Assembly (NCBI GenBank): GCA_036365145.1
Contig: JAEOAD010001365.1
Span: 3,431,001-3,495,000, forward strand
From: Orientallactaga sibirica
Lineage: Eukaryota; Chordata; Mammalia; Rodentia; Dipodidae
Direction of reading: 5' to 3'
Length of the DNA stretch: 64,000 nt
Positions within the stretch are counted from its first letter, which is position 1. Each line of letters begins with the position of its first letter. Positions 44,864 to 55,510 of this stretch are shown one piece after another. Made by a program: the position numbers and the translations under genes. The notes beneath the pieces were generated by a model. It saw nothing but the letters and a program-made list of their open reading frames with translations, made no database searches and was not told the origin of the DNA.

Positions 44864-44990
44864 GGCTGGGCATGGTGGCGCATGACGGTAACCCCGGCAC
44901 TCAGGAGGAGGGAGGCAGGAGGATTGCGAGTTCTAAGATAGTCTGAACCTCATAGCAAACCTGTCTCAAACAACAATAATAACCAAACAA
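44864..44990 (+). repeat. B1 SINE (old)
   Basis: GGGCATGGTGGCGCATGACG ... CAAACCTGTCTCAAAC. Confidence 0.75.
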
Positions 44991-45489
44991 ACACCCACAA
45001 GTGGAAAGTAGGGAATGGGTTCAAGACATCTCAGGAAGTCAGGAAAGAAAGTTCAATGCAGGGTTGATTCTGAGATGGTGTGAGGCGCCTGGAAATGGGT
45101 GGGGTGTGGGACAGTGGGGGGCTCAGGTGGGGCAAGGGAGCACTAGAGAAGAGGGGTCAGTAGTTAACCTTGAGGACAGAAGAAACAGGAAGTGGCTAGA
45201 GGTCAGGGGAGAAAGTGCAAGCCCTGAAGCTCAGTGGAAGGGTGGAGCTGAGCTTATCCAGAGCGTGTAGAAGCTGGTAAGTGGTGTCTTGTTCACAAAG
45301 CTGAGGGCAGGTGAAAGTGTCTTGTTAGCTGTGTAAGTGGGTGGGACGAGAGAAAGGCCGACTTTTGGGGTTGGGCTAGGGATAAGAGGAGGTGGAGACA
45401 AAGAGGAGTGAGCTTTACTGGGCAGCACAGGACAGAAATGAGATGAAGTAAATGCTGGAGGGGAGCTGGGGCGGGATTTCTTTAGTGTT

Positions 45490-45604
45490 ATTTTGTTTGT
45501 TTGAGGCAGGGTTTCACTGGGTAGGGCAGGCTGGCCTCAAACGCATGATCCACCTGCCTCAGCCTCCACCGAGTGCTGAGGTTACAGATGTTTGCCTCCA
45601 AAAT
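45490..45604 (-). repeat. B1 SINE (old)
   Basis: GAGGCAGGGTTTCACTGGG ... GTGCTGAGGTTACAG. Confidence 0.72.
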
Positions 45605-45611
45605 AGGGTCT

Positions 45612-45960
45612 GTGGTGGTTTGATTCAGGTGTCCCCCATAAATTTAGGTATTCTGAATGCTAGGTTCCCAGCTGATGGAGATTTGAGAATTAACGCCTCC
45701 TGGAGGCAGTGTATTGTTGGGGGCGGGCTTATGGATGTTATAGCCAGTTTCCCCTTGCCAGTGTTTGGCACACTGTCCTGTTGCTATGGTCCACCTTATG
45801 TTGGCCAGGGGGTGATGTCCACCCTCTGCTCATGCCATCGTTTTCCCTGCCATCATGGAGCTCCTCCCTCAAGCCTGTAAGCCAAAATAAACCTTTTTTC
45901 CCCCCACAAGCTGCTCTTGGTTGGGTGGTTTCTGCCAACAATGTGAACCTGACTACAACA
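45612..45960 (+). mobile_element. solo LTR-like element with 5-bp target-site duplication
   Basis: 349 bp, begins TG and ends CA, bounded by GGGTC (45607-45611, 45961-45965). Polyadenylation signal AATAAA lies near its 3' end. A 5-bp duplication with TG...CA ends fits ERVL/MaLR-class LTRs. No proviral genes. Confidence 0.75.
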
Positions 45961-45985
45961 GGGTCTTCAAAAATTTTTTTTTGTG

Positions 45986-46097
45986 TTGCCTGGCGTGGTG
46001 GCGCTCGCACGCAGAGGTAGAAGTATTGCCGTGAGTTCGAGGCCACCCTGAGACTACAGCCTGGGCTAGAATGAAACCCTACCTCAAAAAAAATTGT
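45986..46097 (+). repeat. B1 SINE with internal deletions
   Basis: Lacks TTTAATCCCAGCACTCGGGAG; otherwise GTGAGTTCGAGGCCACCC and CCTACCTCAAAAA. Confidence 0.82.
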
Positions 46098-46170
46098 GTG
46101 TGTGTGTATGGTGCAAGTGTGTATGTATGTGTGGGTGTGCATGTGTGTGTGCATGCACTCATGTGTGCAC
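46096..46170. repeat. TG-rich tract
   Basis: Interrupted TG/TATG repeat. Confidence 0.8.
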
Positions 46171-46227
46171 TCGTGTGGAGGCCAAAGGTCAGTATAGGGG
46201 ATCTTTCCGGATGGCTCTCCACCTTTT

Positions 46228-46244
46228 TTTTCTTTTTTAAATAT

Positions 46245-46275
<31 letters not shown>

Positions 46276-46465
46276 TTAGAGACAGAGAGAGGGAAAGAGA
46301 GAGAGAGAGAGAGAATGGGTGCACCAGGACCTCTAGCCACTGCAAACGAACTCCAGATGTGTGTGCCCTCTTGTGCCTCTGGCTTACGTGGGACCTGGAG
46401 AATCGAGCCGGGGTCCTTAGGCTTTGCAGGCATGTGCCTTAACCACTAAGCCATCTCTCCAGCTC
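46228..46465 (-). repeat. tRNA-derived SINE with (ATTT)n tail
   Basis: Flanked by CTCTCCACCTT (46216-46226 and about 46467-46477); tail contains about 9 ATTT units. Confidence 0.92.
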
Positions 46466-47136
46466 CTCTCCACCTTCTCTGAAACACGGTTACTTGCTGT
46501 ACTTAGATGAACTAGCCAGCAAGCCCCAGGGAGCTTGGTATTAGGACCTAGAGGTTCTCTCGGAGCTGGCGAGTCTGGGGTCTTCCCAGGGACACTAGCT
46601 CATGGTGGGGAGGATGGGGATTCATGGTTTCAGGCCTGGAGGCCGCGCCATCCACCTCTCTCCGCTGTCGGCATGCTGCTGCCACCCGGTGGCCCAGCCA
46701 GGGATGCGTAAGACACGGCTTAGGGATAAGCACGTCGCGCCATCTGGTGGTCACGAGTGGTTCCAGCTATGAAGGCCACGCAGGCTTGGAAGGGGTGTGA
46801 GGGAAGAGGCCCCCAGTTCCAACTCCTGAGACCCTGCAGCTCTGGACTAGCTTCTGTGTGCTTCGAACTCCTCACCTGTAACACAGGGCGAGGCGTGCAT
46901 GGGTCGAAGCATGGCTGGAGAGAATGTCAGACAATACATTCACAGCAGCCACAGGTCAAGGTCATGAGCACCTGGCCGGGTGATGGCAGGCCCATCAGGT
47001 GGTGTGGCAGAGCCACCTAAACCCCAAGATTGCTGCTTCTGGCCTTCCTCTGCCCCCTGCCTCTGCCCGGGCCCTGTGCTTCAAGACCTCTGGCCCCCTC
47101 CCTACCCTTGTCTTCCTAGGGACGGAAGAGGGGTTG

Positions 47137-47302
47137 AGGTTTTTTGTTTTGTTTTGTTTTCTGTGGTAGGGTCTCACTCTAGCCCAAGCTGACCTGGGAT
47201 TCACTATGTAGTCACAGGGTGGCCTCAAACTCAGGGCAATCCTCCTTACCTCTGCGTCCTGGGTGCTGGGATCAAAGGCATGCGCCACCACGCCAGTCCT
47301 GG
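47137..47302 (-). repeat. B1 SINE
   Basis: Reverse copy with TTTTG tail. Confidence 0.88.
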
Positions 47303-47737
47303 AGTATTTTTCCTATTGTTCCTTAGTGGCTTTTGCCCCTGGCCTCCCTCTGCTAGCAGCCTCGATGACAGAGTCTTTTCTGCAGGAGACTCAGGAGGAA
47401 ATTAGCTTCCATTAGGCAGGTTTAGTCAGGGACAGGAACCCACAGAGGGAGCCAGAAGACGTCCCGCTGCCTTGGAAGGAATGGACCTCCTGTCTGATCC
47501 AGTCTCACCCACGGTGGTTTCAGTGCCCCCTGCTGCCTCCACAGTCTACCACACCACCTGGGTGGGCTAGCATCTGGGTCAGCCCTTGAGTCTGCAAACC
47601 ATACCTGAGTCTGCCGACAAAAGCCTTCTTAGTCCACTGTAAAGGCTTGTCCCCGCCGATCTCTGCTCTCTCTGACCTGCGAGCTTACCTCCCTCCCACA
47701 TCCAGCCTGGCTGCGTAGGGGAGCACTTCCCCCAGTC

Positions 47738-47968
47738 TGGGTGTATTTTTGGCCTGTCTTCCGTCTGTGCCGCACTTTGGGGTGCCTTCTCCCTTTTATT
47801 ACATGTGTGCTTTTTCTCTGACCTCAGAGGCAATCATGTGTGTATTTCCCCTCAACTCTAGATCTGCCATCTGGGTATTTCATCCAAATTCTGGGCCTGG
47901 TCCGTGTGTCATTTCTTTAAATTCAAGGTAACCTAACTGTGCATGTAATAATTAACCCTCTTGCGTTC
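47738..47968. repeat. degenerate 33-bp minisatellite
   Basis: Six to seven tandem units of exactly 33 bp start at 47738, 47771, 47804, 47837, 47870, 47903 and perhaps 47936. Most open with TG(T/G)GT(A/G) and share a TTTC...CAAATTCT-like centre. Because 33 is a multiple of three, one frame stays open with repeated xxVFPLNSR-like words; I do not take it as a gene. Confidence 0.6.
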
Positions 47969-47969
47969 C

Positions 47970-50900
47970 TTTACGTCTCATTTCTCATGTGAATTCCCAT
48001 CTCTGCTTTGGTGCTTTTCCTCTGCTAGTTTTTCCTTGCTTTCTTAACTCTCTTCCGTGTGGGGCTGATATCGTGCCTCCCACAACGAGTGCGTGTTTCT
48101 CCCGAGGCTTTCTGCATGGCCTTCTAGATCCCGCCCGTCCTCCACAGGCTTGTGAAACTGCTGCAGCCTTTCCCTACATCCCAATTTCCCCTAAGTAAAA
48201 CTCACGATTTATGATTTCTTCCTAAATAAGCTCAACACTTCATAATTTATCCTTCCCAAGTCTGCTTTTACCAATTCCTTGTTAAATAGGATAAGAGCCC
48301 AGAATTGGGGTTCACAAGTCCAGAAGATCCCCTCCCAAGCCCCCAAATCCTGCATCATCAGTTCTGCACCCCCACTGTACACACATGCAAGCAGCTGAGA
48401 CTCACACACTGCCCTCTCCCACAAGGTTCCCACAGGGTGTCTGCTTGCTTCGTACCCAGAAGCCAATGTATCTACTGGCATAGGGGTTCCAGAGCACCTT
48501 TTGAGCTGACTCCACCCTCAGCTCTCACCCCAGGATCTTCAGCTCTCACCCCTGATCAGGTCTGGGGCTTCCACACTTGTAGTAGGAGGGGGAGGAGTGA
48601 GGGATTCTGGGAGATCCCTTGATTGACTATGGGGCCCTCAGGTGGGGGCGGGGAGGGCAGGAGACACGAAGGGTCACAAGGAGAGGCAGCCTTCACTCCT
48701 TGGGCCCTTGGTCTCCCCACAGGCTTCTGTTCTCAGGGAGAGGGTTCACCCTTGAGGAGAAAACTGCCTGAGAGAAAAGGAGGCATGCTGAGGGACTGTC
48801 CCCTATCTGTTACCTGTCTCTGTCAGGCCACTGGACAGACCCTCTAGAGACAATCCCGTGACATGGGAGGAGGGAGGCTGGTCGTGTCTGAGGTCAGCAC
48901 TCACCCCACTCACCTGTCTGGGTTTTGACTCTCATCTCCCAAGGGGACACCAGGCCCTTGGGGGTCTCAGGCCTCAGAGGGGACCCAGGTTGTAATGCCT
49001 GCTGCCCACATCCTGGGAGGCTCAAGTATCAAGACCAAGGCCTAGTGGGATTACATAGCCGGGGGCGGCCTTCAGAGAGGATCCACGTGGGGAACGACGC
49101 TGGACGAGGGTTCCCAGGCTTGGGCAATTGTCTTTCCAACTTGACGGGCCTCCTTGACCCTGGCGAGATACTCGTGTCCACTCTTTAGGTCTCAGATGCA
49201 GTGATCCCCCCAGACTATTCCCACAGCGAGGTGGGCAACTGGGATGGAGCTGGTTAGGGGAGAGAAATATCCCAGATCCGAGGGAGGAGGGAGGACCAGG
49301 CTGTCCACTGTCTCACCCCAGGCATGCGTACAAGCTCACACACCATCACCCAGACACAGTGACCCAGACAGGCAGGCAAGTGCTCTTTCCTGTGCCAGCG
49401 GCGGCGGCGTTGACTCCACCTTCCTCAGGCCTCCTGCGGCTTGGGGCTAGGGCTAGGGCTGGCCTCTGGCCTTCTGCTGGAGGTCATGCTGGGGCCATCA
49501 AGTGGTGACTATGGCCATCACCTGGGCCCTGTGTCCTGCGCCCCAACTCCCTGAAGGAAAGCCAGTGATGGAGGTATTGTGTGTGTCTCCCCAGCTCAGC
49601 TCAAACCTGGGTTTGAGACGTCTCTGAGAGACGACACGCAAGCATGCCTGACCCTGCCCCTGACACGCACACGCACTCTGTCGGTGTGGCCCGCGGCAAT
49701 CCTGATTGCTTCTCGGCAGCAGCAGGGGCTAAAATACCCTGCAGGCTGCTCCAGCTGGGCCTCCAGGTGTCCCTTTGCTGAGCAGATGTCATGTGACAGA
49801 TGTCATGTGACACTCTGCCTCAGGCTCTACCAAATGCATCCATGACCAGAGATCCTTTCTGCATCATAAAGTCAGTTTCATTCTATGAGCACCGGAGCCC
49901 AGGGGTGGCTATTTCTGGGTCATGGCCAACCAGATTCCCTCCTGTCTCCTCCCACACAAGTCTAGAGCTGGCCCTGGCCCAGGTAGGGGTCAGCAAGCCT
50001 GGCTTTTTGAGCCTCTGGGCGTCTGCCTTCCTGCCTTCTCTGAGTCCCTCAGGCCTTGACTGCAGCCCATTCTCTGCTCTCTGGGTTACCTTTGTCAGAT
50101 GGTCCAGTTAACTTCCCTCTGGCCCCGAGGAAAGCTACACCCCAGCTCAGGGGTCCTGGATGAATGTGGATCTCAGGAGACCCAGCCTCATCTTTTGTTC
50201 TACTTCTGGAAGGTTCGAATCTATAGAGGATTTAGAACAGGAGATGGAGAAGCTCTGGTCTGTGGGAGCCTGGCTGGATTGGGGCACCATCTCCTTTTGG
50301 GGACCCAGTACCATCTCTTCTTAGGGGTCCAACATCCCTTGGCATGGTTACAGGCAGAGAGCAATCTTCCTGGGAAGGTCCACCCAGCCAGCCACATGGA
50401 CAGATCCTAAAGGGCAGGTAGACCCTCCTGGCACACTTTGGCAGATAGAGAAGCAGATACGTGTCCCCAACACACACACAGCACACAGAATCCAAACACA
50501 GCCCCCATCACCCCCACAAGCTAAACGTCAACAAGCAAACACTTCTGCTGAGATCTTTCCCGTGCCTCCACCACTTGTGAGTTTCAGAACCATTTCGGAC
50601 ATGACACTGTATACTTCTGGAGGAGAGGTTCCCGTTGCAACTTTGTCCCCACCCCTATTCTCAGAGCTGCGTCACCCAGGGCACTGTTAGGTGGATGGGG
50701 CCATGGTTCAAGGTCAGGATCGGGACTAACTCCCTGCTTGAACCAGACACCCCAGGAAGCCCAGGATTGCATCCTTCCCCATGGGAAGTAGATGGGCCTA
50801 TTGTGGGTAATTGGCAGAGAGCTTGTCATTGCTTTAGCCATCCTCAGAGGCCCGTTGCATGATGTGACGGCAAGAGGGACTCTACTGAGCATCCGTGGGG

Positions 50901-51040
50901 GAATGTGTGTCTCTTCCCACATAGGCATCTCTCTAGAAGGCTCAAGGAGACTGGCTGACTGTCCCAGGAGGCAGGTAGAACTCTGGAAACCTGAGTTACA
51001 CAGCAAGACCCTGTTGGACAGAAACAAAAACAGAAATAGG
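47970..51040. other. unique block between minisatellite and CHST8 end
   Basis: No SINE or gene seen. A short GGGCTA triple repeat is at about 49443-49460. Confidence 0.45.
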
Positions 51041-51042
51041 GA

Positions 51043-51180
51043 GGCTGGGAAGATCGCTCAGTGGTTAGAGGCACTTGCTTGCAAAGGCTGTTGGTATGAG
51101 TTCAATCACCAAGCTGCCCAGGTAACCAGCAAGAGGGCCTGGTGCACACCCCCCAACATGTACAAATAAAAATTTAAAAA
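51043..51180 (+). repeat. tRNA-derived SINE, shortened
   Basis: GGCTGGGAAGATCGCTCAG head, A-rich tail, lacks most of the CT-rich part. Confidence 0.75.
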
Positions 51181-51190
51181 TCCACAAGAA

Positions 51191-51345
51191 GCCGGGCGTG
51201 GTGGCACACGCCTTTAATCCCAGCACTCGGGAGGCAGAGGTAGGAGGATCGCTAAGAGTTCGAGGCCACCCTGAGACTACATAGTTAATTCCAGGTCAGC
51301 CTGGACCAGAGTGAGACCCTACCTTGCAAAACCCAAAAAAAAAAA
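51191..51345 (+). repeat. young B1 SINE
   Basis: Near-consensus; flanks AAAAATCCACAAGAA / AAAAATCCATAAGAA differ at one position. Confidence 0.92.
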
Positions 51346-51429
51346 AAAAAAATCCATAAGAACCCCCCCCCCCACAAAGCTCAGTAAACGTAAGGCAAGG
51401 TCATATGCCAGCACCACGTAGAGTGGACA

Positions 51430-51866
51430 CTCCTGCCCTGAAAACCATGTGCTTTATTGGGAGCACCCCTTCATGGGTCATAGAAAAGCCGCAAACCACG
51501 TGGTTTGGTACAAGGCAAAGGCGAAGGGACTATAGGACGTCCCTTACCACTGGGGCCTCATCCTCTGGGCCTCAGACTTCCCTGCTCATCGTAACTCTGC
51601 TGAGTACTTGGGGCATCCCCCTGAGCCCTCAGCATCTCCCTGGGCCAAGAGTGAGGAGACGGGCATGGGATATGGGTGGGGGTCTCTGCTTAAGGTCCCC
51701 CACCTAGGAGCGGCAGCATCCCACAGCCATGGTACCTCACGTCCTCAGCGGCCTGTGCTTCTAAGCACTGCCCGGCTTGCGGGGGAGGGATCACGGAGGG
51801 CGGGGTGTGCCTGCGCACAGGCGAATGGGCAGGCAAGGCCTGTCCCTGCTCGGCTGACCCCACCCT
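51430..51866 (-). other. CHST8: CHST8 3'UTR
   Basis: Unique sequence after the stop up to AATAAA at 51453-51458 (minus strand) followed by a GT-rich stretch. The implied 3'UTR is about 430 nt; a longer form cannot be excluded. Confidence 0.6.
51453..51458 (-). other. CHST8: CHST8 polyadenylation signal AATAAA
   Basis: Canonical hexamer on the minus strand, about 410 nt after the stop, with GGAGTGTCC some 20 nt further downstream as a GU-rich element. Confidence 0.6.
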
Positions 51867-52985
51867 TCAGTACAGGTCTGCGAAGGGCTTGGAGTAGTTG
51901 AACATCAGGTAGTCCATGTAGTAGAAGTCATAGGTGCGCTGCCGCTGCAGGGCAGAGAGCTGGGCAAAGTACTGCTGGGTGATCCTGGTCGTGGTCCGGG
52001 CCTCCTGGGAGTGCCTGTCCTTGAACCTAGGGAAGGTCAGGTTCCCAGGCGCATGGATAAGTCTCAGGAAGAAGTTGGCGTCGTCCTCCATGCTCTCAAA
52101 CTTGCCCACAAAGTCATAGTCGATGAGGCAGGGGCTGCACAGCCGGCTGACATGGTCCCAGTGGATGTCCATGCCCACTGGCCGGTGCACGTCCAGCAGG
52201 TACTGGACAAACTCGGGGAACCGCACACCGGAGCCAGTCCTCAGTGCTTCCCTGGAGGCATTGGCCCGGTACCGGGCTAGGATAGCCTTGCCGAAGACCT
52301 GGGTGGTAATAACTGTTGGGGTGCTCAAACTTATCGCGGAAAGCAGAGACCAGCCTCTCAAAGGGCTCCCGGACAAAGAGCATCTTGGTGTAGGTGCTGA
52401 GGCGGTGCACGATGCCCTGACGGTCGAAAGTGTCCAGCCGCCTGAGGGCGCTGCCGTAGTGGACAGTGTTGTGTTGGATATCGGCAGTGGACGAGGCCAG
52501 CCCGGCCAGCACCATGAGCACCCGCTTCCAGTTGGAGCAGCCCGCCTTAGGCACCTCGCAGTAGAGCACACGGTGACGGTCCTCCACGAAGATGCGCGAC
52601 ACGTGGCGGGGTGTGACGGCCCTGCGGCTGCTGCTGGCTCTGTACTTGGCACAGGCCTCCCGCATCACCCGCTTGCGTTCCTGCTGGTTGCGCTGTAGGT
52701 GGGCCCAGGGGCTGTCGGGAGTGCGGGGTCGTGGCTGGGCAAAGGCCTCCGCTGACCCGTTGGCTCTGACGGCCAGTGCAGCCGGCGGCATCTTTTTGAT
52801 CAGCAGCCTCCGACGGCGCTGCCGGAGTCGCAGGGGGAGCTCACCTTCACCTGTGGGTAGGGTGGCGGCTGCTCAGGCACCTGCAGGTACAGGCCCCTGG
52901 GGGACCGGCTGGGCGAGTGTTGGGTGACCCTCTCCGTGGGTACTTTTAAGTCTCCGTTCTGGGAACTGCTGCCTGGTAGGAAGTC
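51867..52985 (-). CDS. CHST8: CHST8 last coding exon (stem and catalytic domain)
   Basis: Acceptor CTCGTCCCAG (AG at 52986-52987). It reads [14 protein letters not shown]... in the upstream frame. That frame meets TGA at 52800-52802, whereas the catalytic domain continues in a second frame from about 52840 and in a third frame from about 52300 to the stop at 51867-51869. Taken literally, the product would stop before the catalytic domain. Confidence 0.9.
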
Positions 52986-53198
52986 CTGGGACGAGAAGAG
53001 AAGTAGGTGGAGTGAACCAGACAGTTGGGGACATAGGATGACACAACCCAGGGGCTGGGGTTCCACCCGGGTAGGGGAGGACCCTGTAGGTGATGCCCTC
53101 TTGTCTTAGACCTGTGCCAGCACTCAGCTAGTGGAACAGTATCTCACAAATATGGGATCCAAGGTGCAGATATCATTTCTTTAAAACATTTATTTTGC

Positions 53199-53229
<31 letters not shown>

Positions 53230-53947
53230 CCATGACACAGCATGCATGTTGGGAGTGTTGATCCTTGCCTTCCACCTTGTTTGCAGCAGGGTCTCTGCAC
53301 TGCTGCCTCCTCCAGGCGAACTGGCCCATGAACTGCCTGAAGATCCCACTAGCTCTGGCTCCCATCTTATTATAGTCATCCCCCGAGATAAAGATATTTG
53401 AACTCATGTATTTGGCTTTTTTTGTTTGTTCTTTCTTTTTCGAGGTACGGTCTCACTCCAGCTCAGGCTGACCTGGAATTCACTCTGTTGTCTCAGTGGC
53501 TTTTGTTTTTTTAAATGTAGGTGCTAGGGTTCCTAACTCAGGCTGGCTGTAAGCAAGCAAGCACTTTATCTAAACCATCTCCCAGCCCATGCAAATATCA
53601 TTACTACCGCAAGATGGCGCAGTGCCCCAAGGAACCTGCACCTGCCCACGGTGGGCAGTGGGAGCTGGCCTGCAGACGGCTGGCTCAGATTTACTGCATC
53701 TATTAACGCAGTCCAAAGGAGTCATCTACCAGGGAAGGGAGATTCATGGAGCCGAAGCCCTGGGCTTTCCCCCCAAGGCTCCCGAAAGGACTGGACACAT
53801 TCTTCTCTACACAAATGTCCAAGAATGGATTCACTGTAAGCTCCAAATTTTCTTCCCTGCCCTCCCCAACTGTTGGTGTGTTGCAATTGATCTGATGTTC
53901 TGGACTTACGTGTTGGGGCTGCTGGGGCCTGATGCTGAACTTTATTC
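51867..53947 (-). CDS. CHST8: CHST8, GalNAc-4-O-sulfotransferase 1 (3' part; two apparent frameshifts)
   Basis: The microexon 53910-53947 joins in phase to 51867-52985. The product is a type II Golgi enzyme that transfers sulfate from PAPS to terminal beta1,4-GalNAc, chiefly on pituitary hormone N-glycans. Visible: part of the stem, the basic [11 protein letters not shown] run, the 5'-phosphosulfate loop [12 protein letters not shown] (about 52530-52565), the 3'-phosphate motif [16 protein letters not shown] (about 52335-52382), sequons NGS, NAS, NLT and NYS, and the family C-terminus [11 protein letters not shown] before TAG. The N-terminal anchor exon is missing and should lie beyond 64000. 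The frame breaks twice within the last exon: net +2 (or -1) near 52831-52842 and +1 near 52300-52303. Outside these the frame is open and highly family-like, so sequence error or a very recent lesion are both possible. CHST9 is the main alternative; the sequence fits CHST8 better, and KCTD15 next door supports it. Confidence 0.93.
53196..53230. repeat. (TG)n(AG)n microsatellite
   Basis: About 8 TG then 9 AG units, in the CHST8 intron preceding the last exon. Confidence 0.85.
53410..53590 (-). repeat. truncated B1 plus ID-like fragment
   Basis: B1 at 53410-53505 (AGCTCAGGCTGACCTGGAATTC) stops early; ID-like remnant at 53517-53590 (GCAAGCACTTTATCTAAACC). Confidence 0.6.
53910..53947 (-). CDS. 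CHST8: CHST8 coding microexon (38 nt)
   Basis: Acceptor TTGCTTTTCAG (AG at 53948-53949) and strong donor CAC|GTAAGT (GT at 53908-53909). It begins in phase 1 (completing a glycine codon) and encodes [12 protein letters not shown] of the stem region, ending in phase 0 so that GAC of the next exon follows directly. This matches the stem of mammalian CHST8 as I remember it. Confidence 0.9.
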
Positions 53948-54637
53948 CTGAAAAGCAAGCACAGAGGAGGGAAGTGTTAGGCAGTGGAAGTACTGTGGGT
54001 CTTCCAGGGACCTGCTTAGGGGGTTGTGCCTATGGATGTCCAGGCTGGAGGAAGATTGGAGTGGGCTCTGGGGAGGAAGAGGGCTTGGTTCCATGCTGGA
54101 CCCCTCCATGCTCTACCCACATGAGCAGTGGGGACACAGCAAAGATGTGGTTCCAAATGGTTGCCAGCTGATTTGTTTCTGCATCTTGCTTCCTGATGTA
54201 ACATGAAAGGTCTGCAGAGGCCCCTGCGCACGTGTACCCACACCCCTGCCCAGTGAACAGTCATGGCTCCCTTAGGCCACCCTACACCCCATCCTGGCAT
54301 TAAGTCACAGAAAAAGTGACTTAATACAAGCATCCTCTGGAAAGCCATGCCCAGCCTCTTACACACCCCGTCTGCCCTGCTCTGGTTGTAGCCCAGATCA
54401 AGTCTCCATACTTGGAACATGACACATTGGCCCTGTGACTTTGCAGGAACCAGGCCTGAGGCTGAGCCACATTCCAGCCCTTCGGGGAAGTTCCCTGGCT
54501 TGGGTGCTTGCTTCATCACTTTGTCCAGGGTTTATGTCCACATCTGCCCCCTTCAGAGGGGTGGGCAGAGCTCAGGTGTGGACAAGTGTTTGCTGGTGAC
54601 TTGGAGAAGATGGAGAGACAGTTGTACATTGATGAAG

Positions 54638-54972
54638 AGTTAGTTACTTTTCTTGTCACCGTGACAAGATAACTGACACACGCAACTCAAAGGGGAGCTT
54701 CTTTTGGCTCAGTCTCCGTGGGTTCAGTCCATGGTTGCCTGGCCCATGTGCTTGGGCAGAACATCATGATGGTGGGAGCATGTGGAAGAGATCAGCCTCA
54801 TGGCTGATCGGGAAGCAGACAGCAAACCAAGAAGGTGCTGGGGACAAGATACCCCAAGAGCCCCCCTGCAGCGACCTCCTTTCTTAAACTAGGTTCCTGT
54901 CTCCTAAGCTTCCCAGACCCTCCCAAAATAGTCCACCACCTGAAGACCAAGCCACCAGCACATGAGCCTTGT
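54638..54972 (-). mobile_element. LTR-like element (MaLR-type)
   Basis: AGTTAGTTACTTTTCTTGTC ... AATAGTCCACCACCTGAAG; reverse relative of 45612-45960 by layout. Confidence 0.5.
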
Positions 54973-54976
54973 ATTC

Positions 54977-55206
54977 ATTTCTTTTTTAAAAATGTATTTA
55001 TTTATTTATGACAGATAAAGAGGGAGGGAGAGAGGGAAGGAGGGAGAGAGAGAGAGAGAGAATGGGCGCACCAGGGCCTTCAGCCACTGCAAACAAACTC
55101 CACAGACATGTACCACCTTGTGCATCTGGCTTATGCGGGAATCAAATCTGGGTCCTTTGGCTTTGCAGGCAAGTGTCTTAACCTCTAAGCCATCTCTCCT
55201 GCCTTA
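54977..55206 (-). repeat. tRNA-derived SINE
   Basis: Reverse copy with (GGGA/GA) tract; lies between two LTR-like copies. Confidence 0.9.
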
Positions 55207-55510
55207 ATTACTTTTTTAAAATTGTTGGGATAAAATACCTGGCAGAAGCAACACAGGGGAAGGAGGATTATCTTAGCTCACTTTCATGACAGGGGAGGCA
55301 TGACGGCTGGGGCTCTGTCTGTGTGGGTAGGAGATTAAGGAGTTACATAGAGTTGGGTATAACCCTCTGCTGGCCCCTGTGGATCTACATCTGTCCATAA
55401 GACTCCACAACTTCCCCAAATAGTACCACTGGCTGGAGATCAAGCATGCGGATATAGGAGTCTGTGGGGACATTTCACAAACCATGGCAAGCCTTTCGGA
55501 GTCACTTCAT
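55207..55510 (-). mobile_element. LTR-like element (MaLR-type)
   Basis: TAATTACTTTTTTAAAATTG, GGATAAAATACCTGGCAGAAG ... AATAGTACCACTGGCTGGAG. Confidence 0.5.

Larger units (their letters stand above)
20600..51430. other. intergenic region between KCTD15 promoter and CHST8 3' end
   Basis: About 31 kb without a recognisable gene. Most of 21.2-39.6 kb and 43.2-47.3 kb is nested repeats, listed separately. Large unique blocks are 21660-22580, 25640-26470, 29090-30390, 33970-34720, 39625-40320, 40540-43247 and 47970-51040; I see no coding signal in them. 29420-29830 and 42150-42660 are the best enhancer candidates. Confidence 0.6.

Noticed and set aside
49443..49460. Telomere-like GGGCTA triple repeat
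   Set aside because: Only three units and not TTAGGG; not an interstitial telomere tract.
52123..52698. 191-codon open frame antisense to the CHST8 last exon
   Set aside because: Shadow of the conserved, GC-rich coding exon on the opposite strand.
52800..52870. Small intron as an explanation for the first CHST8 frame change
   Set aside because: The GTGAAG/GTGAGC donors and the next AG (CGGCAG) are only about 25-31 nt apart, too short for a spliceosomal intron.
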